DNA of 64,000 nucleotides from Narthecium ossifragum (taxonomy: Eukaryota > Streptophyta > Magnoliopsida > Dioscoreales > Nartheciaceae): the NCBI GenBank assembly GCA_963920575.1, contig OY986964.1, forward strand, positions 36,384,527 through 36,448,526, written 5' to 3'. Below, piece after piece: positions 1-10,143 of this stretch. Every line of letters starts with the position of its first letter. Position 1 is the first letter of the stretch. A model generated the notes under the pieces. The model saw only the letters and a list, made by a program, of their open reading frames with translations. It had not been told where the DNA came from and did not search any database. The position numbers were made by a program, and so were the translations under genes.

Positions 1-883
1 GTTTCAAGGCTTCATCAGACTCTTCGTGCCGAGCATAAGCTGAGATCATGGAGTTCCAAGCAATTACATCCTTTGTTTGCAGCATCTCAAACAGCATTCT
101 AGCTGCAAGTAATTCCTCAAAGCCAGCATACATTGAGATCAAAGTGGGTACCAGAGCCTCATCATCAACAGCACCACACTTGACTGTGAAACCATGCAAT
201 GATAGTCCGATGCCTGACGCCCCTACACAGGCACACAGCGGAATCAAACTCAGAAATGTGCTACTGGTCGGCTTCAAACCCGCCACCATCATCTGCTGGA
301 AAACCTCAAAAGCTTCTGAAACATAACCATGGGAAGAATACCCACAGAGCAACGCATTCCATGAAATCGAGTCTCTGTTAGTAATTTCATCAAATACCTT
401 ATTCGCGTACTCCAAACAACCATTCTTAGCATACATGTTAAGAAGAGCAGTCTGAATAACCACATTACCGCCATACCCTGTTCTCAACACCCTACAGTGG
501 ACCTCTTTGCCTTCCCTGATGATAAAAAGGACGGCGCAAGCCTTGATGACAAAGGGGAAGGTGTAGTTATCCGAACGATTGCAGGGTGAGCGCTGCAACC
601 AAGCGTAGAAATCCAGCAATTCTGTGAAGTACCCATGATCCGAAAGGCATCGAATTGTGGAATTCTGCAAGAAGATGGTGGGTCTATCGATCGTTTGGTA
701 CGCAGAGACCGCAAGTTCTGGGCGACCCAGACGTATGTGATCATGAATGAGTTCTTGGAGGTGATCTGTTTGGTTTTGGCTGTTGGGGTGTTGCGCCGAG
801 GAGAAGAGATGATTGGGTTTCGGGATTCGGACAAGGGGGGAGAGTAATCTCAAGTATGAGTATCTAAGAGAAGCGGTGATCAT
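1..883 (-). CDS. Pentatricopeptide repeat (PPR) protein, N-terminal part; gene continues beyond the left edge
   Basis: An uninterrupted frame of 294 codons runs leftwards from an ATG at 881-883 to the window edge, so the C-terminus is missing. The protein begins MITASLRYSY and then shows tandem degenerate 31-36-residue PPR units. Visible landmarks are NVVIQTALLNMYAKNG, then KVFDEITNRDSISWNALL, FEVFQQMMVAGLKPTSST and KDVIAWNSMISAYARH. The alternation of 'W(N/D)xxIxxY' and 'LxxMYAxxG' units is typical of the PLS class. Such proteins bind organellar RNA, often for C-to-U editing, but the E/DYW end that would show this lies outside the window. The first ~40 residues are basic and Ser-rich, compatible with an organelle targeting peptide. 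The start is the first ATG in frame. The PPR assignment is firm; the target RNA and organelle are unknown. Confidence 0.88.
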   Translation of the reverse strand, partial: MITASLRYSYLRLLSPLVRIPKPNHLFSSAQHPNSQNQTDHLQELIHDHIRLGRPELAVSAYQTIDRPTIFLQNSTIRCLSDHGYFTELLDFYAWLQRSPCNRSDNYTFPFVIKACAVLFIIREGKEVHCRVLRTGYGGNVVIQTALLNMYAKNGCLEYANKVFDEITNRDSISWNALLCGYSSHGYVSEAFEVFQQMMVAGLKPTSSTFLSLIPLCACVGASGIGLSLHGFTVKCGAVDDEALVPTLISMYAGFEELLAARMLFEMLQTKDVIAWNSMISAYARHEESDEALK

Positions 884-946
884 TTGTTTGGAGAATAAAA
901 GAAGCCCATTGCTAGAAGCAAGCAACTAGCTTCTTGTTGGAATTTA

Positions 947-1955
947 GGGGGCGTTTGATTACTTGTATCAGTTGATGCAGTGCATCAGTTGATGCAGTAT
1001 TAGCATCACCTGTTTGTTTGGTTGCTTGTATCAACTGATGCAGTATTAGCTCATTTTCTGTTTGGTTGGTATGTATTGCATCAGTTGATACAGCTGTTTT
1101 ATATCATTTTTTTTCTTTAGCTGTTTTTTATTTAACTATATTTTTTCTTTGACTATATTTATTAAATTATTGAGCACGTGCTAACATAATAATTTCTTAA
1201 TTATTAAAGTAAAAAAGATCAAGCATGTGTGAGTATTAACCTAAAATCGTCTTAGCAAACTCTTAACTACAAAGTATCAACCAAATCTTGAACGACAGTG
1301 TCCAATTCTTTACTTATCTTACGGGCTTAATTCGTTTATGATAATTTTTTTAATAAAAATTAACAAAAATACAAGAAAAAATAATATATTCATGTAAAGT
1401 TTTTTTCCCACGAATTTTTGGATTTTCTGGTTGGGTTTTCAGATTTTTCGGAATTCATATATTGATTTTTCGGATTTATTCAAGGTTTTATTAATTCCGA
1501 AAATAATATTTTAATTCATATAGTGTAAAGTTTTTTCCCACGAATTTTCAGATATTCTGGTTGGGTTTTCAGATTTTTCGGAATTCATATATTGATTTTT
1601 CAGATTTATTCAAGGTTTTATTAATTCCGAAAATAATATTTTAATTCATATAGTATAAAGTTTTTTTTTCCACGAATTTTCGGATTTTCTGGTTGGGTTT
1701 TCAGATTTTTCGGAATTCATATATTGATTTTTCGAATTTATTCAAAGATTTATTAATTTCGAAAATAATATTTTAATTTATATAGTGATGCATCAGCTGA
1801 TGCTGCATCAGCAGAAACAGCCATTTTGGCTGCATCTGAGCCTCTTTTTGCATCAGCTGATACATGCATCAGCTGATGCATTGACCAACCAAACACAGGT
1901 TTGTATCAAAAGGCTACATCTGCATCAACTGATGCATGTATCAGCTAACAGCCCC
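947..1955. mobile_element. Harbinger/PIF-like non-autonomous DNA transposon (about 1 kb), TTA target duplication
   Basis: The element starts GGGGGCGTTTGATTACTTG and ends with AGCTAACAGCCCC. The two ends are imperfect inverted copies, and both are flanked by TTA (944-946 and 1956-1958), the usual target duplication of PIF/Harbinger elements. Both subterminal regions are packed with the palindrome TGCATCA(G/A)(C/T)TGATGCA, with several copies at 964-1040 and 1787-1940. The AT-rich middle holds a three-copy tandem repeat. No transposase frame is present, so it would depend on a partner for movement. Superfamily assignment rests on the duplication and termini only. Confidence 0.7.
1394..1786. repeat. 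Three tandem copies of a ~130-bp AT-rich unit inside the Harbinger-like element
   Basis: Units start near 1394, 1524 and 1654. Each contains CACGAATTTT, then TTCTGGTTGGGTTTTCAGA, GGAATTCATATATTGATTTT and AATAATATTTTAATT in the same order. They differ by a few substitutions and a variable T run. Confidence 0.85.
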
Positions 1956-2247
1956 TTAGACAACAAACAAAGTCATGGAAGGCTTTAAACAGCTGAGATT
2001 TTAAAGAGAAAAATATTCTTTATAACACAGACTAACTACTGCACAGCAATAAAAGTTGGGCAAATTCACAGAAAGCTCATAAATAGAAAAGGGGGCTAAA
2101 TACGAATTTATGACATAAGGTTCACGAAATTAAAAGAAAAAACTGATAAATTAGAGGACATAAATAGTCTTGGAAGGTTGATTCAGTCAGTCATTCTCAG
2201 CACGGAGAGGAATCATAGGCTTCTGGAGGGGACAGAACTTCAGGCGT

Positions 2248-5200
2248 CTAAAAGCCGAAACTGGTTTTCTTCATCATCCGGAAAAATTCATCAGTGTCAA
2301 TCACCCCATCACCTGCACATCAGAAGCAAGAAGATCAATGCAGGTGAAAGAGCCCAAATACACAAAGCTTTGTAGAATGTATTTGTCCTTTATGCTGCTG
2401 AATGATTTGAAGGAATCAGCAATATTTATGGAGATTATTCACCAAGCCACTTCCTTCTTGTGTGAAACAATGCATTGAAGATTAAGTTCAAGTTCTTGTG
2501 CAAGCCTGAGTGTTGAGGTTATAATATGTATAAATTGGAACGAATTTGTAGCCAGTAAATATTTCTCATAGTATGCTCTGATATGTATCCCCTTTGTTGT
2601 GGTACTAATAACTAAATATTACAGCTATCATAACCTCAGAGAAGGAAAGATGTCTCTATTTCGGACTTGGGCAAAGTTATCACATCTTTCTTTTGATCTA
2701 AGAGTTTATTCCAATGGACATCCTAAGAAATAACATCAGCTCATGATTCTTGAAATATGTACTTCTTTCATGTAGTCTTTCTTTGAAGGTCGGGTAAGAG
2801 AGGTGAGGATGTAGTGAAACCTCGGGTTTGCCTTCTAAAATTCATTCCGCAAACTAAGTTCAGCATGTGTATCTCCATTGCATAAGTTGTTCAAAGGTTA
2901 TTCATTCCTGTCTTAATTGCTTGAACTTTAACAAATCAACAATCCAACATTAAGCACTCATATCGCTCTCAACAGTCTAAACAGTTCTGAACTATTGTAT
3001 GTTATTACTTAATAAGACGAGATCCCTTAAAAAAATATTAGATAGCTCAGCTTAAGCATAAAAGAGTCCTCACCGTTCCGATCAGCTTCTTCTATCATTT
3101 CTTGAACCTCTTCAGGAGTGAAATTCTCACCCAGCTCTTTTGCAATACGCATTATGTCAATAGCAGATATCCTTCCCTGGAGGAAGATATGCCAATTGTT
3201 GAAAACAGACACATTAAAAAAATATTCATGACAAAAAGGTAGAATAAATACAGAGATAATCAGAGACTCACCTTATTGTCCTGATCTATAATACGAAATG
3301 CTTTCGTTAGCTCTTCTTTGGTGTCCCTTTCTCCAATCTTAGCTGTCATCATATGCACGAACTCATCAAAATCAATGGCACCACTGCCATCTTTATCTAC
3401 ATCTGCAATCATCTTAGTGATTTGCTGCAATAAGAAAACAATTTTTCATGTTATAACTTCTAACTAAATCTCTTTAATTAAGTCCATATCACGCTCAAGA
3501 TAAATTTTGCAACATAAACACCCTGAAAAGCACAAACTAGCAGTGGAATAAAATGGCGAGCCATATGTAGACCCAGGATGGATAAAATTTAAGTCAATCA
3601 TCTTATATTGACAGGATGATGCAAGATATTTGGAACAATGAAGGAGCAATTTTATTTTAGCAAATGCTCAGGATTCTAGGGAGAGGACCATAAATAAAAG
3701 GAATCTATAGATCTTCGTAAAGGAATAGAAAACATAAAATAAGTAAGAATAAACCAAATTTGAAAGGAAACCAATAGCATGCAAAGCATTTGATGCCATA
3801 TGTGCATAGCATGTAGGATCTTAGTGCTACACAGTTGACAAGGAAAAAGCATTTAGCATACTTTCAGAAAAGTCAACAGTACGAAGCATGATAAATATAA
3901 GATAGATCATGAGAAACTCTAAATGCAGATCAAAGCGGTAAATTAGCTTCAACTTGAAAAAAGCTACATAATAATAGCAAGCAATAGTTTTCAAAGGCAT
4001 AACAAGCAAGTACAAAAAATGATTACAAACAACCTTGTACCGATAATCGATCTAATCATAAATCACGTGACATAGAACAGCACCACCAATAAATTCTCTC
4101 ACCAAAACCTTTTCGTATGTTGACAAGCATTGGCCACATCTAAATTAGGCAAAAGTGACTCAGTTCATGATAGAGAGAATAAAAGCTTTTACCCCTTCTG
4201 TCATCTCAAAGCCCAAGGCCCTAAAAATGAATATTTGTCAGTATTGTTCCGAACATCAGTTCAAGAGCTCACAGGAAGGAAGGCTATTAAATATATTGGT
4301 TTGTACCTCATGGCAACATTCAACTCTTTGGCATCAATAGTCCCTTTAAGAGTAAAGATCTTGTCAGCATAAACTTTGAAAAAAAAAACACAGAATGATG
4401 ACACAATCCAAAAACAATTCTCATACCAGAACCATCTGTATCAAATAGCTCAAATGCTTCCTTTATCTCCTGCCTCTTTTGCTGAGTTAGACCATGAGTA
4501 CGACTTCTGGGCTTTTCCCTCTTAGAGGCTCCTTGAGTAAGACTTTCCTACAGAAACAAAGAACAGAAAAGAATATCCAATAAATTCGTCCAAATTGCAG
4601 TGTAAATCTTCAGAAGAACATGAGCATGAATTGTCAAAGAGATAATTGTTAAGCAAGTCCTTTGCCATATTAAATTTTTTAAGACTACAGAATCAAACAT
4701 CAAAGGGGTAATTAGTATTGACAATTGACACGAACCAATTCTTCCCAGACTAAGTTTTCATGGATATAAATAAACTGTTAAAATAAAGCCTATAAACCTT
4801 TGATACCAAATGACAGGGTTACTACTTATCCTGTCATATCCAAAACATGTAACCCAAACAAAATATCACGAGAAGGCATCGATTCTTTTGTTACATGTTA
4901 AAGGTTCCCAGATGCATTATCTTGAGTTTGGACAATTTTTCAAAAACAAAAAACAAAAATCAAAGTTTTATGCATCATTACTCACACATAATTGTCACAA
5001 GAATTCACCAGATAATGTGTTGAGGCAGAATAAAAATTTGACAGCTTCAGACACCAGGAAGAAAGTCATAAAGACAACATCAAAGCAATGTTTTGGGACC
5101 CCAAAAAAGAAATGAATTTTAAGAACTGCTTCCCGATGGCCCTAATCACAGCTCCTACCAAAGATTCATCATTTCAACATCAAAGCGGCTAAAAGGTTCT

Positions 5201-5356
5201 ACATTGAACTAAATCAAACCTTCCATTGAATCAAACCTTAATGTCGGAAAGCCTAGGTAAGAACGACATGAGATCTTCATAAAGAACAAAAATTAACAAA
5301 GAAAAAGAGGGGTCGAATAAAGAAAGATGTAGACAAACCACCTTGGCTCGCTCCAT
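2248..5356 (-). CDS. CEN2: Centrin / caltractin (CEN2/CML19-like), four EF-hand calcium-binding protein
   Basis: Seven coding exons on the minus strand: 5342-5356, 4427-4547, 4307-4343, 4193-4220, 3272-3424, 3074-3176 and 2248-2312. They total 522 bp, or 173 residues, the usual centrin length. All junctions are GT-AG and in phase. EF-hand loops are [38 protein letters not shown] and [12 protein letters not shown]. The third has Lys at position 5 and Asp at position 12, so it probably binds calcium weakly or not at all. The signature stretches [25 protein letters not shown] and the end MMKKTSFGF match plant centrin 2. Centrins act at microtubule-organising sites; from the literature, Arabidopsis CEN2 also takes part in nucleotide excision repair and recombination. 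The short first exon encodes MERAK. The frame is open further upstream, so a longer N-terminus cannot be excluded. Confidence 0.93.
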
Positions 5357-5765
5357 TGATCGATGGGGAATTCGGGAGTACTTGGGATCCAGGGCTGCTT
5401 TTGGCTTCGAAGCAAACGATGGGCTTTTAGCTTTCCGGTTCCCCTTTTTAAACAAACCCCGGTCTACATAGACTTGTACATTGTTATAGAAGTCGGATCC
5501 TATTAAAAGTCGGAATCCGAAACCAATTAGCACTCGAATCTCCTTCCTGTAAGGCTATAAAGGGTCGGAGTCGGGTCGGAGAGCAAACACAGTTAGTTTG
5601 GATCCAAAACCGAAACGGATTAAATCTAGTCCGATTAGACCATTTAGAGACCGTTGTTCATTTCTGGAATAATAATTATTATATTACACTTTGAAAAATC
5701 CTGAATTATAGTGATTTAAAACATGTTTACATGATTCACGATATATCAATCCTGGGAATTATTAT
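5357..5765. other. 5' flank of the centrin gene
   Basis: This stretch holds the presumed promoter and 5' leader of the centrin gene, with some GTCGGA repeats around 5488-5580. I see no other gene and no clear TATA box. Confidence 0.4.
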
Positions 5766-6589
5766 TGTTTCATATCCCATAAACATTTTGTATTGTTTCC
5801 ATGATCCTTCCAGCAACGTCCGGTCCAAACAATCTGGGCAAGTTGTCAGCCAGATCAATCTCTATGGACTATGGTCTTGCTCTTGATCAGCCTGTCCCTC
5901 TCAATCAGCTCAACCCTCTCACTCTCTTGCATCTCCTTGCTGCTACTTGCACACTTCTCCAGCCAGATACGTACGTAGAGCCTCTTTGGCGACGCCGTCC
6001 ACTTTGTCCTCCATCATCTCCTCCGCATGCAGCACAGTTGATGTGCAGGGCAATGGCCGTCGCCGAGAGCAGACCGGGAGCGGTATGGCAACACGCCAGG
6101 GTGTGTCTCGAGCTGTTGCCTCTGTCTAGATTGGTGCTCTGGTAGAAGCCATGGAGATAGTTGGGGTGCAGCACGAGGTCCCTCCGGGGGAGCAAGTCCA
6201 TGACGAAGACGAGGGAGGTCGGGCTGCTCTGTATCAGGTCTATGAGGAGGTGCGGCGCGTCGGTGGATGCGTTGAGGAAGGCGAAGAGCGTGGTTATGTT
6301 CAGAGCTCCGGTTGGGAGCCCGCAGTGGATCCATGATTGCAGTATATGAAATCAATCTACACGATCAAACTATATATATCCATTAATCACATGTTAGACT
6401 GGGTTGTATTGGATATAATTAAATATGAACTCTTTTTTTCCCTCTTATATATTAATGATTTGAGCTTTTTGAGTCCTAACATCGCATGCTGCAAAGATAA
6501 TATAAGAATCAAAGATACAATTTCTTTTATCACTTCCCTTGGTAATAATTCTTGGATAGTAGCTTTCTTGTGTGGCAATATAGGATAGA
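5766..6589 (-). pseudogene. Decayed duplicate of the RCCR gene (exon 2 plus adjoining intron)
   Basis: The minus strand from 6356 down to about 5766 parallels exon 2 of the intact RCCR gene at 7766-8383. Recognisable blocks include MDLLPRRDLVLHPNYL, GFYQSTNLDR and, at the 3' end, a region matching the FGPDVAGRIMETIQ block. These blocks lie in different frames: at least one frameshift follows STNLDR, bases are missing around the PYRS block, and further shifts follow. Sequence homologous to the RCCR intron continues to about 6589 (CTTGGTAATAATTCTTG versus 8784-8800). No exon 1 equivalent is present. This is a tandem-duplication relic of the neighbouring gene and is not expected to make protein. 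Confidence 0.85.
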
Positions 6590-6604
6590 AACAGTTTGAT
6601 CTTT

Positions 6605-6741
6605 ACCAACCTCCCTTAGCTTGTCTGGTATGACAGCTTGGGTGTCCTATGAAGGACCGGTTCCATGATGGGTACCTTCTCTCACCCCCAGCTGGTACTC
6701 TCTCCTCTGCTTAACTATTAAAATTAAATAATAATAATAAT
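6605..6741 (+). mobile_element. SINE-like insertion (137 bp) with 15-bp target duplication
   Basis: AACAGTTTGATCTTT occurs exactly at 6590-6604 and again at 6742-6756, flanking the insert. The insert has TTAGCTTGTCTGGTA near its 5' end, which resembles a tRNA box A, and GGTTCCATGATGGG downstream, which resembles box B. It ends in an A-rich tail of AAT repeats. Length, tail, box order and duplication together fit a tRNA-derived SINE. Confidence 0.7.
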
Positions 6742-6756
6742 AACAGTTTGATCTTT

Positions 6757-7290
6757 GATAATGAAGGAGCGTCGGCTTATTCTATGATGACGTGCATGAT
6801 GATGAGGTTGATAAAGGAATTCCAAGAACAACCACCGGACGCGAAGACCCATGGACCCATGGTGAACGGAGGAACGGAGTGGCAGGTCTTGCGACAAATG
6901 GCTCTCCAGACTGGGTGGAAGACACGGTTATATATAGGCCATGCTCGGTCCTTGAGGGAGAGATGGAAGCGGTGGCTTTAGCTCTGGCGCTGGTTGGTGG
7001 CAATATGAGGTTAGTCATTGAGTCGGACTCTTTAAAAGCGATCCATATACTGGTTGGGGCAAGCTGTGGCCGTGTGAGGTGGAGTCCTTGGTTTAGGAGG
7101 TGTGGCTAACTGCTCTACAGTTTGTATCTCCTTTGTTTTTGCACTTCCTTAAGGATTATAATGGTCGTGCTGATAGTGTAACTCGTTTTTACCGTTGTTT
7201 TGAGTAGATGATGGGCTAGAGTTTTTGGATGGTTTGTTGTAATGCTGTGATCTCAGCCTTTGGCTCGACTTTAAAAATAAAAAAAAAACC
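6757..7290 (+). mobile_element. 5'-truncated LINE fragment carrying a degenerate RNase H-like domain
   Basis: A plus-strand frame at 6792-7109 contains EGEMEAVALALALVGG followed by LVIESDSLKAIHIL. This is the E...ESD pattern of the RNase H domain that ends plant L1-type LINE ORF2 proteins. The fragment ends with CTCAGCCTTTGGCTCGACTTT followed by an A-rich tail at 7273-7288, the typical LINE 3' end. Upstream reading frames are broken. No clear flanking duplication was found. Confidence 0.65.
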
Positions 7291-7339
7291 CGCATACGCA
7301 TGCATTTTTCGGCCAAGAATAGGATTTTTTTTTTCTTTC

Positions 7340-7665
7340 TCCGAGTGTATTTGGTGTATTTCCACCATTATCAAAAAGTCAGAAATTCTCCTCTAATACT
7401 TCATGTTTCCTTAAATAATCTGAATGCAGATAGTTGAATGCAAGCATAGGCGTATGAAAAACGAGGGAAATATTCGTAGATTAAGAAGTGTTAATGCTTC
7501 GTACGGAGTCACAGAAGATTACAAGCGTGAATCTAAAAGTAGTCAGAATAGAACCAGTCTGTACAAATGCAAATTTTCAGCAATAAAAAGGAGAAAAGGT
7601 CAAACAAACATCGATGGCTCCACGATAACTATATGTATCACTATACAATATAAAATCCTAATACG
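7340..7665. repeat. Dispersed ~330-bp repeat, copy 1 (copy 2 at 10775-11105)
   Basis: Shared strings with copy 2 include AAAAGTCAGAAATTCTCCTC, TCATGTTTCCT, GTATGAAAAACGAGG, GATGGCTCCACGATAA and CAATATAAAATCC, in the same order and orientation. Copy 1 lies just 3' of the RCCR gene. The ends show no obvious inverted repeats. Confidence 0.8.
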
Positions 7666-7765
7666 ATCATGATAATCTCTGCTTAGCATCCAACCTTAGC
7701 AGCTCCATCAAGCATCCATATGAAATGACAATGAAAAGCCATTTCTGTTTGATTCATCGGTCTTG

Positions 7766-9246
7766 CTAATTGTTTCTTATTCCAAAAGCCTTTTGTATTG
7801 TTTCCATGATCCTTCCAGCAACATCCGGTCCAAACAATCTTGGCAAGTTTGCAGCGAGATCAATCTCAATAGTCTTATTCTTAATCAGGTTGTCCCTTCT
7901 AACAAGATCGGCTCTCTCAGCTTCTTCCAAATCTTTGTTGCTGCTTGCACAATTCTCCAGCCAGATTCGAAGAACCTCTTTAGCAATGCCATCCAATTGG
8001 CCCTCCATTATCTCTTCCATAGCAGTTGGTCCATCCGAAACACAATTGATATGCACTGCAATGGCCGTCGGCGAAAGGACGCTGCGTATGTACAATGATG
8101 GAGAGCGGTAAGGCAGCACCCCAGTAACTTTCTCGAGCTCTTGTCTCTGCTTGTCTAAATTGGTACTCTGGTAGAACTCATCGAGGTAATTCGGGTGGAG
8201 GACGAGATCCTTCCGAGGGAGCAAATCCATGAAGAGAATGAGAGAGTTCGAGCTGCTCTGTATAAACTCCATAAGAAGGTGTGGTGCATCCGTAGATGCG
8301 TTGAGGAAGGCGAACACAGTGGTTATGTTCAGAGCTCCAGTTGGAACCTCACAGTGGAGCCATGATTGCAATATGAAATCAATCTACAACATAAAAGCAT
8401 ATACCCATCCATCACACATAGCAAAGGCATATGAAGCAATCAAAGCAAAACTAGAATTTTTATTGCTTAGCCATAATCCTCCGAGCATTCTTCAAAGTGG
8501 AGCCATCAGCCATGATTGCAATATGAAATCAATCTACAACATAAAAGCATATACCCATCCATCACACATAGCAAAGGCATATGAAGCAATCAAAGCAAAA
8601 CTAGAATTTTTATTGCTTAGCCATAATCCTCCGAGCATTCTTCAAAGTGGAGCCATCAGCCATGATTGCAACATGAAAGCAATCTAGAGCAGAAAAAAAA
8701 ACACATAACCATGCATCACATTCCGCAAAGGTACCAAATTTAGGCGAATTAGACTATTTGTGCACATTTTCTATCACTTTCCTTGGTAAAAATTCTTGTA
8801 TGATAGATTTAAGCACATAATTTCGGTAGCCCAATTCAGTCATTTGGATTTGAAGTAGGGTTGATCTCCAAAAAATTGTAGACTTGGAGATGAAAAGGGA
8901 ATGATACCGAGGAGCTGGGAGCGCCGGATCGGATGTCGAGGGCGCCGAGGGAGGTGCCAGGCTCGTTCCGGAAGGCGAGGACGTCAGGGGAGACGGCGGA
9001 GGGGAGAAGGCTAGGGCCGAGCCGGGACTCGAGTTCAGCGACAAGGAAGGTCATCATCTGGCGGTGGGCAGGCGGGAGGTAGGGGAACGCTGACACTGGA
9101 GACGCCATCGCGGAGGCGCGAGGTGCGTTGGCAGTGAGAGATCTCGTGGGAGAGGCCGAGGGAGCACCGGGCTTAGGGAAGGGCATAAGAGGTGGCGAAA
9201 GGGAGCTTAGGAGCGGGAGGTTGGCTGAGAGCAGTAGCATAGACAT
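7766..9246 (-). CDS. ACD2: Red chlorophyll catabolite reductase (RCCR/ACD2), chloroplast precursor
   Basis: Two coding exons, 8908-9246 and 7766-8383, joined at a phase-0 GT-AG intron, give 318 residues; the Arabidopsis protein is about 319. RCCR reduces red chlorophyll catabolite to the primary fluorescent catabolite, using ferredoxin, after pheophorbide a oxygenase opens the ring. Family landmarks are FLVAELESRLG, LQSWLHCEVPTGALNITT, NASTDAPHLLMEFIQ, LFMDLLPRKDLVLHPNYL, PYRSPSLYIRSVLSPTAI and the C-terminal FGPDVAGRIMETIQKAFG. The Glu of MEFIQ should be the conserved active-site glutamate by my alignment. The first ~47 residues are Ser/Pro/Ala-rich and lack acidic residues, fitting a chloroplast transit peptide. 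The GC-rich exon 1 contrasts with the AT-rich exon 2. The intron carries duplicated exon-2 boundary sequence, and a decayed copy of the gene lies downstream. In Arabidopsis, ACD2 also neighbours centrin CEN2. Confidence 0.94.
8361..8690. repeat. 150-bp tandem duplication spanning the RCCR intron/exon-2 boundary
   Basis: The sequence starting CATGATTGCAATATGAAATC at 8361 recurs at 8511 and, partially, at 8661, a period of 150 bp. Each full unit contains the first bases of exon 2, its acceptor site and ~120 bp of intron. The two extra copies upstream of the true exon are therefore decoy acceptor sites. Copies 1 and 2 are nearly identical, so the event is recent. Confidence 0.9.
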
Positions 9247-10143
9247 GGATGGATGAGGGGCTCTCCGGCCGTTAGCCAGTGATGGATGGACAGCCGAAAT
9301 CTAATCTAGTAGACCAAACAAGGTACGGCAGTCCAACTGCCAGAAATAAAGGACCTATTCCATTTGATCATTTTCTACTTTTGATCTCATGAAAAATGAA
9401 AAATAGTGGCCAGAATACATTTGACTTGTTGTTGTTTTTTTGTGAAAATATTTTCTTTAAAATAAGAGAAATGTTTCTTTTTTATTTTTGGAAGACAATT
9501 TTTCAACATTCCAACATTCCATACCTAATGGAATTTCTGCAAATTTACAAAACAGAAATTGGAAAGAGAAGAAAAAAATAGAGAATGAAAACATGAAACT
9601 ATTTTTCCAAAAAACAATCAATATGTTCCAACACAGTGTAAACAATACCATTGCCTTCCATTGACCCCACAAACAAAGTGAATAAACATGTGATCAACCA
9701 ATTAGAAGTTATGTTGCATCCCACAAAACTAATAGACTGCATTGATTGATTGAACAAAAACTGTTGTTTACAACATGTAAAAATGGAATATCTAAATTAA
9801 GTTTCCTCGATACAAAGATAATATGGCATCTGGTAGCATTACAATGCTCTTACAACCTTTCATACATCTTATAACATATTCATCGAAGAAACGAGGATTT
9901 AGCATGAAACTTAGGACAACCTAACTTCCAAAACTACACCGGCTGCAGAATTTGACTGATGCAACACAATTTTACAAGATAAGATCGATCTATGCGATAT
10001 CTTTCTGAAACGAACAGTATTTTGGAGATAACTTGTCCTATTACTGGTTTCACATTCATCTGCATCTTCTCTACAGACAGAGGCGACTGTCAAATTCGAA
10101 AGCAGTTTCTTGACATATTTTTTCTGAATTATGTTGATCCTTA
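9247..10143. other. Intergenic: RCCR promoter side and 3' flank of the COR27/28-like gene
   Basis: AT-rich sequence with no supported gene. The right part probably contains the 3' UTR of the COR27/28-like transcript. Confidence 0.4.

Noticed and set aside
5801..6145. 114-codon plus-strand frame in the RCCR relic
   Set aside because: Antisense to the decayed RCCR copy; the plus-strand counterpart at the intact gene is likewise a shadow.
8229..8687. 152-codon plus-strand frame with internal repeats
   Set aside because: It is antisense to RCCR exon 2 and runs through the 150-bp tandem duplication; the repeated peptide is a by-product.
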